Counted from the first letter of the stretch, positions 1-8,878 are shown. The stretch: 44,792 nt of DNA from Candidatus Rokuibacteriota bacterium (GCA_003220265.1 QHRW01000030.1:1-44792); one strand, 5' to 3'. Program-made: numbers and translations. The notes: generated by a model not told the origin, from the letters alone.

Positions 1-294
1 TCGTTCGAGATGGTGCTGATGTTCAGCTGGATCCACGGCATGGTGTTCGCGGCGCTCGGCGGCGTCGCGGCACGGCTGCTCGGCTACGTCGAGCGCCATC
101 CGAGCGCGGGCTTCGGCGTGCTCCTGCTGTTCGTCATCTTCCAGTTCGGCTTCATCGCCGTGGCGACGGTCTTCGCCGAGCCGGTGCTCCGCGTGCTCTC
201 GGCGTGGTCGATCCTCGTCGCCAACCTGCTGGCCGCCGCCGCGATGGCCGCCTTCCTGTGGCGGCGCCACCCCGCGCTGCGGGTGAGTCCCTGA
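1..294 (+). CDS. Membrane protein, 3' end only
   Basis: The reading frame is open from the first base of the window and stops with TGA at 292-294, so only the last 97 residues are visible. They contain about three hydrophobic segments (roughly residues 10-25, 38-57 and 65-84) and end in a short basic tail, typical of a small multi-pass inner-membrane protein. I do not recognise the family. The first ATG in view (base 10) lies within continuing coding sequence and need not be the start. The gene ends 80 bases before the phasin-like gene, and a sigma-54-type promoter lies between, so the two are probably separate transcripts. Confidence 0.6.
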   Translation, partial: SFEMVLMFSWIHGMVFAALGGVAARLLGYVERHPSAGFGVLLLFVIFQFGFIAVATVFAEPVLRVLSAWSILVANLLAAAAMAAFLWRRHPALRVSP

Positions 295-302
295 GGCGTC
301 CG

Positions 303-320
303 CTGGCACCGCGTTTGCGT
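303..320 (+). promoter_or_regulatory. Candidate sigma-54 (-24/-12) promoter
   Basis: CTGGCAC-CGCG-TTTGCG matches the RpoN consensus. GG lies at 305-306 and GC at 317-318, with the required ten bases between. It points toward the phasin-like gene, whose ATG is 54 bases further on. No enhancer site was identified. Confidence 0.5.
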
Positions 321-373
321 CCCTTCTCCGCCCCATGACGCCCGCGCGCGCCGCGGGCGAAAGGGAGGGGCAG

Positions 374-784
374 ATGGACGAGCACCAGACGAGGCAGCCC
401 GCCGAGGCGATGGCCGTGTGGGGCGACGTGACGCAGCGGGCGCTGCGCGACATCGTGGACCTGGGCTCGCGCACGAGCCGGGAGACCGCGCGCCAGCTCA
501 CCGAGTGGCAGCAGACGAACGTGGATCTCGCGCGCGAGGCCCACGTGGCCATGCTGCGCTGGCTCACGATGTGGCCGGAAGCGTTCCGCGATCCCATCCG
601 TTACTATCAGCGCGCGCTCGAAGAGTCGATCGAGGGCACCCAGCGGGTCTTCCAGGCCACGCGCCGCACCGCCGAGACCATGACGGAGTCTTGCCAGCGG
701 CTGGAGCACGCCACCGAGGACACGACGCGCGCCCTCGGCGAGACGTTCCGCGAGGCCTCCTCGCGCATGCTGCACGCCGCCTGA
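374..784 (+). CDS. Phasin-like protein
   Basis: A 136-residue, almost entirely alpha-helical, amphipathic protein without signal peptide or cysteine-rich motif. The central part (Trp/Arg/Glu-rich, with repeated heptad-like spacing) resembles phasin-family proteins that coat polyhydroxyalkanoate granules; the assignment rests on helix pattern and size, not on a diagnostic motif. The ATG at 374 is preferred over the upstream ATG at 335 because a strong purine-rich Shine-Dalgarno (GGGAGGGG) lies just before it. The sigma-54-type promoter at 303-320 would suit a carbon-storage gene controlled by nutrient status. It converges on the LOG-family gene with 7 bases between stops. No PHA synthase is in the window, so the storage role is inferred. 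Confidence 0.55.
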   Translation: MDEHQTRQPAEAMAVWGDVTQRALRDIVDLGSRTSRETARQLTEWQQTNVDLAREAHVAMLRWLTMWPEAFRDPIRYYQRALEESIEGTQRVFQATRRTAETMTESCQRLEHATEDTTRALGETFREASSRMLHAA

Positions 785-791
785 GGCGCCG

Positions 792-1376
792 CTAGATCTG
801 CGAGGGAGAGAGCCAGGCGCGTGGCAGCGCGGGCGGCTGCCACGCCGCCATGCGGTCCAGCAGCTCGCCCGCGCCGTCGGCGAAGAGCATGAGGGCGGCG
901 TACTCGCGGCGCACGAAGCCCTCGGCGATCGCGTGGCCGAGCAGCCGGATCAGGTCGTCCCAGTAGCCGGCGACGTTGAGGGCGGCCACGGGCTTCTGAT
1001 GGATGCCGAGCTGCGCCCACGTGAGGATCTCCAGCGTCTCCTCGAGCGTGCCGAGGCCGCCGGGCAGCGCGATGAAGCCATCGGCGAGGGCGGCCATCAT
1101 CGCCTTGCGCTCGTGCATGCTCTCCACGAGGCGGAGCTCGGTGAGGCCGGTATGCGCGAGCTCGCGCGCGGCCAGCGGGCGCGGGATCACGCCGATGACC
1201 TCCACGCCCGCCGCGAGCGCCGCGTCGGCGAGCACGCCCATGATCCCCACGCCGCCGCCGCCGTACACGAGCCCGAGATGGCGGCGAGCCAGCTCGGCGG
1301 CGAGGTCCCGGGCCGCCTCCGCGTACTCGGGCCGGCCGCCGCCCGACGACCCGCAGAAGACGCAGACGCGGGTCAC
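792..1376 (-). CDS. LOG-family Rossmann-fold protein (TIGR00730 type)
   Basis: 194 residues starting at GTG. The N-terminus reads VCVFCGSS, a glycine-rich YGGGGVGIMG loop follows near residue 38, then SMHERK (R90, K91) and the signature PGGLGTLEE at 105-113. This is the LOG / 'lysine decarboxylase-like' fold; characterised members release free cytokinin bases from nucleoside 5'-monophosphates, and bacterial members often act on AMP and related nucleotides. The protein is cytoplasmic. The GTG start overlaps the DapF stop by 4 bases (GTGA), so it is the third gene of the citrate synthase-dapF operon and translationally coupled. The true substrate cannot be told from sequence. Confidence 0.85.
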   Translation of the reverse strand: MTRVCVFCGSSGGGRPEYAEAARDLAAELARRHLGLVYGGGGVGIMGVLADAALAAGVEVIGVIPRPLAARELAHTGLTELRLVESMHERKAMMAALADGFIALPGGLGTLEETLEILTWAQLGIHQKPVAALNVAGYWDDLIRLLGHAIAEGFVRREYAALMLFADGAGELLDRMAAWQPPALPRAWLSPSQI

Positions 1377-2254
1377 GGCGTGGCGGGGGTCAGCCAGGCC
1401 TCCGCGAACTCCGTGCTCAGCGCGCCGGTGTAGACCTCCTCCACCGGCCCTTCCAGGCGCAGCGACCAGTCGGCGCGCACGTCGATGACGAGATCGCCGC
1501 CCGGCATGCGCACGGTCAGCCGCCCGTGCTCGCACCGGCCGTTCCTCACGGACGCGGCGGCGGCGGCGCACGACGACGAGCCGGAGGCCAGCGTGTAGCC
1601 GGCGCCGCGCTCCCAGATGAGGATGTCGAGCGTGCGCTTGTCGGTCACGCGCACGAACTGCACGTTGGTGCGCTGCGGGAAGGCCGGATGGCGCTCGATG
1701 AGCGGCCCCACGCGCTTGGCCGCGTCCGTGTCGAGGCGGTCGACGAAGACGATGCAGTGCGGGTTGCCGATCGACACGGCGGTGGCGCTGACGGTGGAGC
1801 CGTCGGCGAGCTGCAGGGGGACGGCGACCACGTCGCCGTCGGGGCCGGTCATGGGGATCTCGGGCGCCCGGAAGGTGGCGCGGCCCATCTCCACCGTGAC
1901 GACGCTGACGCGGCCGCTGCGCGTGCGGCACACGCACTCCACCAGGCCGCCCTTGGTGTCCACCGTGAAGCGGTCCTGCTTGGCGTGCCCGTGGTCGCGC
2001 AGCCACTTGGCGAAGATCCGGAGGCCGTTGCCCGACTTCTCGGCCTCGCTGCCGTCGGGGTTGAAGATGCGCAAGCCAAAATCTGCGCGGGTGGTCTCCA
2101 CCCGCATCAGGATCCCGTCCGATCCGATTCCCCAGTTCCGATCACAGATCCGGACGATCGAGGCTTCGGACAGATCGAACGGCAGGTCCTGCCGGCTCAT
2201 CACGATGTAGTCGTTGCCGAGCCCGTGGCCCTTGGCGAACGGGATCGGAGTCAC
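1373..2254 (-). CDS. dapF: Diaminopimelate epimerase homologue with Ser at both catalytic Cys positions
   Basis: 293 residues with the DapF two-lobe layout: GHGLGNDY near the N-terminus, NPDGSEAEKSGNG (61-77), IGNPHC (162-167) and ERGAGYTLASGSSSCAAA (215-232). DapF interconverts LL- and meso-diaminopimelate for lysine and peptidoglycan, using two cysteines that face each other (Cys-GNG and Ala-Cys-Gly-Thr-Gly). Here both positions are serine (S74 and S224), although all surrounding residues fit. GTG start 10 bases after the citrate synthase stop; its stop overlaps the LOG gene. It may be a DapF working with serines, a related racemase/epimerase with another substrate, or a moonlighting homologue. 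Family membership is secure; the reaction is not. Confidence 0.75.
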   Translation of the reverse strand: MTPIPFAKGHGLGNDYIVMSRQDLPFDLSEASIVRICDRNWGIGSDGILMRVETTRADFGLRIFNPDGSEAEKSGNGLRIFAKWLRDHGHAKQDRFTVDTKGGLVECVCRTRSGRVSVVTVEMGRATFRAPEIPMTGPDGDVVAVPLQLADGSTVSATAVSIGNPHCIVFVDRLDTDAAKRVGPLIERHPAFPQRTNVQFVRVTDKRTLDILIWERGAGYTLASGSSSCAAAAASVRNGRCEHGRLTVRMPGGDLVIDVRADWSLRLEGPVEEVYTGALSTEFAEAWLTPATP

Positions 2255-2264
2255 GGCGTCCCGC

Positions 2265-3395
2265 TCAGCGCTGCGAGATCGGCACGTAGGTCGCGCGCGT
2301 GGGGCCCGTGTACTCGCCGCGCGGCCGGATCAATCGGTTGTTGCCGTGCTGCTCCAGCACGTGCGCCGCCCAGCCGGCCACCCGACTCATCGCGAAGATG
2401 GGCGTGAACTGGTCGGTGGCGATGCCCATGGCGGCGTAGCCGGCGCCCGAGAAGAGGTCGACGTTGGGATAGATGTGCTTCTCCTCGGTGACCACGCGCG
2501 CGACGGTGTTGAGGATCTGCACCTTGCTCTCGTCGCCCACCTGGCGGCCGAGCTCGGTGGCCAGCCGCCGCAGGTGCTTGGCCCGCGGGTCCTCCACGCG
2601 ATAGACGCGGTGGCCGAAGCCCATCAGGCGCATCTTGTCGGCGATGGCCTTGCGGATCCACGCCTCGGCCTTCGCGGGGTCCTTGATCTTGTCCACCATC
2701 AGCATCACCTGCTCGTTGGCGCCGCCGTGCAGCGGGCCCTTGAGCGCGCCGATGGCGGAGGTGATGGCCGAGTGCATGTCCGACAGCGTGGCGGCGGTGA
2801 CGCGCGCGGCGAAGGTGGAGGCGTTGAACTCGTGGTCGGCGTGCAGGATGAGCGCGACGTCGAACGTCTTCACCGCGAGATCGGTCGGCTTCTTGCCCGA
2901 CATCATGTAGAGGAAGTTGGCCGACAGGCTCAGCTTGGGATTGGGCGCCAGCGGCGCCTTGCCGCGCCGGATGCGCTCCCAGGCCGCCACCAGCGTCGGC
3001 ATCTGCGCGGTGAGCCGCATCGCCTTGCGCACCGAGGCCTCGCGCGAGTTGTCGGCGGCGTCGGGATCCCACGCCGAGAGCGCAGACACGCCGGTGCGCA
3101 GGACCTCCATCGGCGTCGTCTTCTTCGGCAGCGCGTGGAGTATCGTGATCAGCTTGGGCGGGAGCTTGCGGTTGGTGCTGGCGGACAGCGCCTTGTAGAA
3201 GGTCTCGTACTCTTTCTTCGAGGGCAGCACGCCGTGCCACAGGAGGTAGACGACCTCCTCGAACGTCGAGTGCGCCGCGAGGTCGTCCACGTCGTAGCCG
3301 CGATAGATGAGCCGTCCCTCACGACCGTCGATGTAGCAGATGTCCGTCGTCGAGACGACGACGTCTTCGAGGCCGGCTTTGCCTACGGTGCTCAT
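2265..3395 (-). CDS. gltA: Citrate synthase (short bacterial type) or 2-methylcitrate synthase
   Basis: 376 residues, the length of the dimeric-type citrate/2-methylcitrate synthases. It condenses acetyl-CoA (or propionyl-CoA) with oxaloacetate in the cytoplasm. Catalytic residues are visible: H223 in PLHGGANE, H262 in GFGHRVY and D313 in NVDLFSG, with HADHEFNAS at 185-193 and the late arginine of RPRGEYTG. ATG start preceded by GAGGGAG. It heads an operon with the DapF homologue and the LOG protein and has a plausible promoter just upstream. Citrate and methylcitrate synthases of this size cannot be separated by eye; there are no prpB/prpD neighbours, which favours citrate synthase. Confidence 0.88.
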   Translation of the reverse strand: MSTVGKAGLEDVVVSTTDICYIDGREGRLIYRGYDVDDLAAHSTFEEVVYLLWHGVLPSKKEYETFYKALSASTNRKLPPKLITILHALPKKTTPMEVLRTGVSALSAWDPDAADNSREASVRKAMRLTAQMPTLVAAWERIRRGKAPLAPNPKLSLSANFLYMMSGKKPTDLAVKTFDVALILHADHEFNASTFAARVTAATLSDMHSAITSAIGALKGPLHGGANEQVMLMVDKIKDPAKAEAWIRKAIADKMRLMGFGHRVYRVEDPRAKHLRRLATELGRQVGDESKVQILNTVARVVTEEKHIYPNVDLFSGAGYAAMGIATDQFTPIFAMSRVAGWAAHVLEQHGNNRLIRPRGEYTGPTRATYVPISQR

Positions 3396-3431
3396 GGCGC
3401 TCCCTCGCAGACTTGGGGTGAGAACGCCTCG

Positions 3432-3460
3432 CTTGTATCACAGTCGGCCCCACGCTTCAA
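3432..3460 (-). promoter_or_regulatory. Candidate sigma-70 promoter for the gltA-dapF operon
   Basis: On the minus strand TTGAAG (3455-3460) is followed, after 17 bases, by TACAAG (3432-3437), with a TG one base before the -10 (extended -10 form). Predicted start near 3425, giving a leader of about 30 bases to the citrate synthase ATG. Confidence 0.4.
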
Positions 3461-3487
3461 CGCCGCCACCCCGCCATCGATGGAACA

Positions 3488-4321
3488 ATGGGCCGCGTGC
3501 GCGACGTGGTCGACTTCTACGATCGCCATCCGATCAGCGAGGCGCAGGTGCTGGCCGCCCTCGCCCGCCGCGGCCGCGCCCGCGCGCCCCTCACGGCCGA
3601 CGACCTGTTCGCATTCGACCAGGACCACTACGGCGGCCTGGCCGCCGTGGATACGCTCGCCCGGCTGGCGGGCGTTGGGGCCTCGACGCGCGTTCTCGAT
3701 CTCTGCGCGGGGCTTGGCGGGCCCGCCCGCTTCCTGGCAAGTCGCCGCAGCTGTCAGGTCGTGGCGCTCGAGCTCAATGCGGGCCGCGCGGCGGGGACGG
3801 CGCGACTCACCGCGATGGTCGGCCTGCAGCATCGCGTGCGCGTCGTGCGCGGCGACGCCACCCGGCTGCCGTTCCGCGGCGGCCGCTTCGACGCCTGCCT
3901 GAGCCAGGAAGCGCTGCTGCACATCGACGACAAGGGGGCCGTGCTGCGCGAGGCGCGCCGCGTGCTGACCCCCGGCGGCCGGCTGGCCTTCACCGACTGG
4001 GTCGCGCGGCCCGCCCTCGGCGACGGCGAGCGCCGGCGCCTGCGCGAGTGGATGGCCGCCACCACGCTGCAGACGCTCGACGCCTATCGCGCGCTGCTGG
4101 GCGCGGCCGGCTTCGGCGCCGTCGGCGTCGAGGACCTCGCCGACGAGTGGCGCGCCGTGCTGCGCGCACGGCTCGAGATGTTCCGCGCGATGCGCGAGGA
4201 CACGGTGGCGCGCCTGGGCGAGGCGCGTTACGCCGAATACGACCAGCTCTACGCGTTCTTCGTCGGCCTGGTCGAGGCCGGCAAGCTCGGCGGCGGCCGC
4301 TTCAGCGCAACGGCGATGTAG
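3488..4321 (+). CDS. Class I SAM-dependent methyltransferase
   Basis: 277 residues. The SAM-binding motif I, VLDLCAGLGGPARFLA, is at 69-84, the acidic motif II (VALELN) near 92-97, GDATRLPF near 124 and the post-motif QEALLHI/LTPGGRLAFTDW region near 140-180. This is the UbiE / glycine-sarcosine-dimethylglycine N-methyltransferase-like branch. The C-terminal third is alpha-helical and may cap the acceptor site. The substrate is unknown. It diverges from the citrate synthase operon, and its last 20 bases overlap the 3' end of the convergent giant secreted protein gene. Confidence 0.8.
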   Translation: MGRVRDVVDFYDRHPISEAQVLAALARRGRARAPLTADDLFAFDQDHYGGLAAVDTLARLAGVGASTRVLDLCAGLGGPARFLASRRSCQVVALELNAGRAAGTARLTAMVGLQHRVRVVRGDATRLPFRGGRFDACLSQEALLHIDDKGAVLREARRVLTPGGRLAFTDWVARPALGDGERRRLREWMAATTLQTLDAYRALLGAAGFGAVGVEDLADEWRAVLRARLEMFRAMREDTVARLGEARYAEYDQLYAFFVGLVEAGKLGGGRFSATAM

Positions 4322-7300
4322 AGCTCGCCGTCAGCGGAGCGAGCACCTCGAAGTCGGCCGCGCTCGTCGCGCTGCCCTCGATCGTCGTGACGGTGATCGG
4401 TCCGGTGGTGGCGGTGCCCGGCACGATGGCGAGGACCTGGCTGGCGTTGCCGGAGAGCACCGTGCCGGCGGCGGAGCCGAAGCGCACCGCGGTCGCCTCG
4501 TTGAGGGCGTTACCGTTGATGGTGACGGTGGTGCCCGCCTCGCCGGCCGTCGGCGTGAAGTCCGTCACGGTCGGCAGCACGCGGAAGTTCCCCCCCGACG
4601 TCACGGTCCCCGCCTCGTTGGTGATGGTGATCCGGCCCGTCGTGGCCCCCATCGGCACCGCCGCGCGCAGCGACGTGGTCACGCTCGCGTTCGGCCGGCT
4701 CGTCTCCGCGGGGACCCCGTTGAACTTCACGATGCTGGTGTCGGTCAGGCTGGTCCCGCCGAGCAGGACCGACGTCCCCGCGGGACCGCCCAGCGGGGTG
4801 AACGACGTCAGCGTCGGCGTCCGGATGACCGTGAAGCGGGTGGACGAGTTGCCGAGGCCGTCCCTCGTCGTGACGGTGACAAACCCGGTGGTCGCCCCGT
4901 CCGGGACCAGCACGACCAGCGCGGTGAGCGACACCGACGTGGGCGCCGTCGGCATGCTGTCGCCGAAGCGGACGGTGGGCGCGCTGCCGAAACCGCTGCC
5001 GTTGATCGTCACCGCGGTGCCGAGGGGTCCCGTGACCGGCGTGAAGTCCGTGATCCGCGGTGTCACGCGGAAGGGACTCGCGCTCAGCACACTGCTCGCG
5101 GGGTTCGTGATGCCGATCGACCCGCTGGTGGCCAGCAGCGGCACCCTGGCGCGAATCCGGCTGGACAGCACGCGCGTGAAGCTCGCGTTGACGCCGTTGA
5201 ACGTCACCTCGGTCGCGCTGCCGACGGCCTGGCCGTCGATCGTCACGTCGGTGCCCGTCGGCGCCGCCGCCGGCGTGAACGCGTTGATCGTCGGCGGGCG
5301 AATGACCTCGAACACGCTCGGGCTCGACGCGGTGCCGGCGCCGGTCCTCACGGTGATGAGATTCGTGGTGGCGTCGGATGGCACGGTGATCACCACCTGG
5401 GTGTCGCTCGACGTCACCACCGTGGCCGAGACCGAGCCGATGCGCACTTCCTGTGGATCGGTGAGCGTCGTCCCCGTGATCGTCACGGTGTCGCCGATGA
5501 AGCCGCTCGACGGGGAGACGCTGGTGATCGCGGGCAGCACCCTGAACACCGCCGAGCTGTTGGCCGAGCCCGCGGCGTTCGTGACGCTCACCCGTCCGGT
5601 GGTCGCGCCGAACGGCACGGTCACGCGCAACGCGCTGTTGGACAGCACGGTCCGGCGATCCACCGGGGCGCCGTTGAAGGTCACGGCGGTGGCGCTGGCC
5701 AGGTTCGTGCCGCCGAGCGTGACGAACGCGCCGACCGCCGCGGCGCCCGGCGACAGCGAGGTGAGCGTCGGCGGGCGGATCACCAGGAAGTCGGCCGGGC
5801 TCACCGATTGCCCGTCGGGAGTGACGACGGTAATGCGGCCGGTCATCGCCGTCACCGGCACCGTCGCCACGACCTCGCCGGCGCTGATCGGCGTGAAGAC
5901 AACAGCGGGGACGCTGCCGAAGCGGACGGCGATGGTCCCGGTCAGCGTCGTGCCCGTGATCGAGACGTTCGCGCCGGGCACGCCGCGCGGCGGCGAGAAT
6001 CCCGTCACGCGCGGGGCCACGTGAAAGACCGCGGTGCTCGAGGTGTTCCCCGCCGGGTTGGTCACGCCGATCGGACCCGTCGTCGCCCCGCCCGGCACGA
6101 CGCTGCGGATCGAGGTCGGCGAGAGGATGGTGGGAGGTCCGGCGCTCACGCCGTTGAAGCTCACGTCGGTGGCCGCGGCGAACTGGTCGCCGTTGATGGT
6201 CACCTTGGCGCCCTCGGGGCCGGCGGTGGGCGTGAAGTTGCTGATCGTCGGCGGGCGGACCACGATGAGGTCGGTCCTGGCCGTGGCAGTCCCGCCCGCG
6301 TTGGTCACCGAGATCCGTCCGCTTCGCGCGGTGCGGGGCACCGTGAAGACGAGCTCCGTGTCGCTCGACGACAGCACCGCCGCGGGCGTCGGCCCGATCT
6401 TGACGGTCGCCCCCGCCAGCGTCGTGCCCGTCACGGTGACGCTGTCGTCCACCAGCGCCACCGGCGGCGCGAACGCTGCGATCGCCGGCGTCACGCGAAA
6501 CACGGTCGTGCTGGAGACGTTGCCTCCGACGAACACGAAGGTGATCCGCCCCGTGGTGGCGCCGCTCGGCACCGTCGTGCGCAGCGTCGCGGGCGGCAGC
6601 AGGCTGAAGGTCGAGACGTTGACGCCGTCGAAGAAGCGGACCTCCTTCACGGCGGGCAGGCTGGCGCCGGTGATCGTGACCGGCGTGCCGACGGGGCCCA
6701 TCGCCGGGGTGAAGGAGGTCAGCGCCACCGCGAACGCCGTGCGGGCGGCGGCCACGCGCGTGTTGTTGCTGGTGTTGCCCTCCGGCACCACGTGATCGAC
6801 GTCCGCGAACGCGCCGACGAAGTAGCTGCCCGGCACGAGATCGGGCGGAATGTTCACCGTGGTCGAGGCCGACGAGGTGCCGCTGCCGGCGAGACGGTCG
6901 ATCGTGCGACTGCCGATGCGCAGGTCGACGGCGGGATCCACGGTGGCGTCGGTGGAGAGAAAGATGCCCACCGTGAAGCCGGTGCTCACCTGGCCTGTCG
7001 TCAGGTTCCGGATCGTGGTGTTGACCGCCAGCGTGCCACCGATCGTGCCCGTCGCCGGCGCGGTCACGGCGCTGACCACGAGATCGGGCTTGACGATGGT
7101 GAGCCGGACGCTGCGGAGGTTATTGTCTTCGTTGTCTTCGACGACCTCATCCCGGTCGTCGACGAACGCGACGAGGAAGGTCGATCCAGCCGAGGCGTTG
7201 TTCGGAATCGTCACGGCCGTGGAGATCGCCTTCGACATGGCGGCCGGCAGTACATCGATGGTACGGAAGCCGATCAGCGAGCCGCCGATGGCTGACGAAT

Positions 7301-8783
7301 TCGAGGAGGAAAGATAAAACCCAACGCGGAACGATGCGGCCGCAGTGCCGCCCGCATTGCGCACGATGCTCGACACCTGCAGCGTCTGGCCCGGCGCCGC
7401 CTGGGCGGCCGCCGTGAGCGCGGTGAGCACGAGATCGGCGGCGGGCGCGGCGGGCGCGAGGGCCTGCAAGGCGTCGAGCGCCAGGCGCCGCGTCCGGACC
7501 TCGCAGGCTCCCGCCGCGCACTGCCACCAGGCGACGATCACGCCGCCGGCGCCGTCCGCGACCAGGGCGACGCGCGAGTCGAGCGGCGCCTCGCCCACCG
7601 TGAGGGAGGCGGACCCGCCGAGCGCCTGGACGTGCACGTCGCTCGCGCCCGCGCACGTGGGTGTCGGGCAGTGCTGCCAGGCGGCGACCACGCCGTCGCC
7701 GACGGCGACGATGCGCGCCCCGAACGCCGGCAGCGTACCGAGCGGACGTCCGCCGTCGGACCACTCGCGTGCGCCGTCGGCGCCCAGGCGCTGAACGCGC
7801 GTCACGCAATCCTGGGGACATCCGTCGCTGGCGTCGCGCGCGTCCTGCCAGGCGACGGCCGTCCGGCCCAGTGCATCGACGGCGATCTGGACGTCGGCGG
7901 CGGCCAGCGCGCCATCGGTCGCCGGCGCGCCGTCCGCCCACGCCGTCCCGGCCGCGGCATCGACGTGCTGGGCTCGCACGCCGGCGCCGTCGCGCTCCGT
8001 CCACGCGAGCACGACACCACCCGCGAGTCCCTCGGCCATGACGAGCGCGCCGGGTGTCGTGGCGCTCGCCACGGTCACGACCGCGCCGCGCTCCACGCCG
8101 TCGGGCCCGAGGCGATGCAGCTCGATCGGGCCGCCCACCGTCGTGAAGGCCGCGCGAATGCCGCCCGCGTCGTCGCCGGCCATCGCCAGACTTTCCCCGA
8201 CGGCCACGCCCGCCGCGGCGAGGCGGCGCCCGCCGTCGCTCCACGTCGCCACGCCGGCCGAATCCAGATGCTGGACCACGATGCCGCAGCACGCCGGGCT
8301 CGTCTCCTCCCACGCCAGGTACGCACCACCGAGACCGTCGGCGACGATGCCGAACGACGGCCCGACTCCCGCCTGCGCGCCCGCGCTGGACCACAGCGCT
8401 GTGCCGTCGCCGCTCAGGCGCAGGGCCTGGACACGGCCGTCGGTGTCGAGCCGGCCGACCAGCAGACCGCCGGCGCCGTCGACCGCCAGACGTGGCGCGC
8501 TCGAGGACGCGCCGAGCCGGACCCCTGGCGCCGGCCAGCGCCTGGCGCCGGCGACATCGACACGCTGGACCGTCACGATGCCGCCGGCGTCCCGCCAGGC
8601 GACGAACGCGCCGCCGCCGCCGTCGGCGACCAGCGCCGGCGCGTCAGGGCGTGAGTCGGTGCCGCCTGGAGCCCCGGACGGCGAGACGCCCGGGATGAGA
8701 AGGAGGCCGCAGACCAGTAGGGCGAGACCGCAGAGGCGGCCTCGGAGGGCACGCTTCACCACCGGCACATCGCGGTCCATCAA
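4302..8783 (-). CDS. Giant secreted protein: propeller-like N-terminus, CARDB domains, ten IPT/TIG domains
   Basis: 1493 residues with an N-terminal signal peptide (basic residues, then LALLVCGLLLIPG). Residues about 45-440 contain repeated 'V.DGAGG..V.W.D' segments typical of beta-propeller-like secreted proteins. Two CARDB-type adhesion domains follow (about 440-690; VDLVLTAL..., DLVVSAV... with 'VRN..G.......F.VG.FLS'). The rest, to near the C-terminus, is ten IPT/TIG immunoglobulin-like repeats of about 78-82 residues, each opening with a P.I..F.P..G..G..V.I.G pattern. There is no C-terminal aromatic barrel signal, LPXTG or type-9 sorting domain. It is likely an exported adhesin, matrix or surface scaffold. 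It lies directly downstream of the cytochrome operon but behind a hairpin, so co-transcription is uncertain. Confidence 0.8.
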   Translation of the reverse strand: MMDRDVPVVKRALRGRLCGLALLVCGLLLIPGVSPSGAPGGTDSRPDAPALVADGGGGAFVAWRDAGGIVTVQRVDVAGARRWPAPGVRLGASSSAPRLAVDGAGGLLVGRLDTDGRVQALRLSGDGTALWSSAGAQAGVGPSFGIVADGLGGAYLAWEETSPACCGIVVQHLDSAGVATWSDGGRRLAAAGVAVGESLAMAGDDAGGIRAAFTTVGGPIELHRLGPDGVERGAVVTVASATTPGALVMAEGLAGGVVLAWTERDGAGVRAQHVDAAAGTAWADGAPATDGALAAADVQIAVDALGRTAVAWQDARDASDGCPQDCVTRVQRLGADGAREWSDGGRPLGTLPAFGARIVAVGDGVVAAWQHCPTPTCAGASDVHVQALGGSASLTVGEAPLDSRVALVADGAGGVIVAWWQCAAGACEVRTRRLALDALQALAPAAPAADLVLTALTAAAQAAPGQTLQVSSIVRNAGGTAAASFRVGFYLSSSNSSAIGGSLIGFRTIDVLPAAMSKAISTAVTIPNNASAGSTFLVAFVDDRDEVVEDNEDNNLRSVRLTIVKPDLVVSAVTAPATGTIGGTLAVNTTIRNLTTGQVSTGFTVGIFLSTDATVDPAVDLRIGSRTIDRLAGSGTSSASTTVNIPPDLVPGSYFVGAFADVDHVVPEGNTSNNTRVAAARTAFAVALTSFTPAMGPVGTPVTITGASLPAVKEVRFFDGVNVSTFSLLPPATLRTTVPSGATTGRITFVFVGGNVSSTTVFRVTPAIAAFAPPVALVDDSVTVTGTTLAGATVKIGPTPAAVLSSSDTELVFTVPRTARSGRISVTNAGGTATARTDLIVVRPPTISNFTPTAGPEGAKVTINGDQFAAATDVSFNGVSAGPPTILSPTSIRSVVPGGATTGPIGVTNPAGNTSSTAVFHVAPRVTGFSPPRGVPGANVSITGTTLTGTIAVRFGSVPAVVFTPISAGEVVATVPVTAMTGRITVVTPDGQSVSPADFLVIRPPTLTSLSPGAAAVGAFVTLGGTNLASATAVTFNGAPVDRRTVLSNSALRVTVPFGATTGRVSVTNAAGSANSSAVFRVLPAITSVSPSSGFIGDTVTITGTTLTDPQEVRIGSVSATVVTSSDTQVVITVPSDATTNLITVRTGAGTASSPSVFEVIRPPTINAFTPAAAPTGTDVTIDGQAVGSATEVTFNGVNASFTRVLSSRIRARVPLLATSGSIGITNPASSVLSASPFRVTPRITDFTPVTGPLGTAVTINGSGFGSAPTVRFGDSMPTAPTSVSLTALVVLVPDGATTGFVTVTTRDGLGNSSTRFTVIRTPTLTSFTPLGGPAGTSVLLGGTSLTDTSIVKFNGVPAETSRPNASVTTSLRAAVPMGATTGRITITNEAGTVTSGGNFRVLPTVTDFTPTAGEAGTTVTINGNALNEATAVRFGSAAGTVLSGNASQVLAIVPGTATTGPITVTTIEGSATSAADFEVLAPLTASSTSPLR

Positions 8784-8831
8784 CTGCGCACCTCTTCGGG
8801 CGGAGTGGAGACTTCACGACGGGCCGAGCGT

Positions 8832-8858
8832 CACGGGGCCGGCCGCGCCGGCCCCGTG
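8832..8858. other. Strong hairpin between cytochrome and IPT/TIG genes
   Basis: CACGGGGCCGGC and GCCGGCCCCGTG form a perfect 12-bp stem with a 3-base loop. No U-tract follows on the minus strand, so it is either a U-less terminator or an mRNA-stabilising/attenuating hairpin that would lower expression of the downstream giant protein. Confidence 0.5.
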
Positions 8859-8878
8859 TGTTGTGATGGCGTCGAACG

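Noticed and set aside
1526..2407. A rightward open frame over the DapF gene
   Set aside because: It is antisense to a gene with clear DapF motifs and has no motif of its own.
8832..8858. Rho-independent terminator after the cytochrome operon
   Set aside because: The stem is strong but no U-tract follows on the coding strand, so it is listed only as a hairpin.
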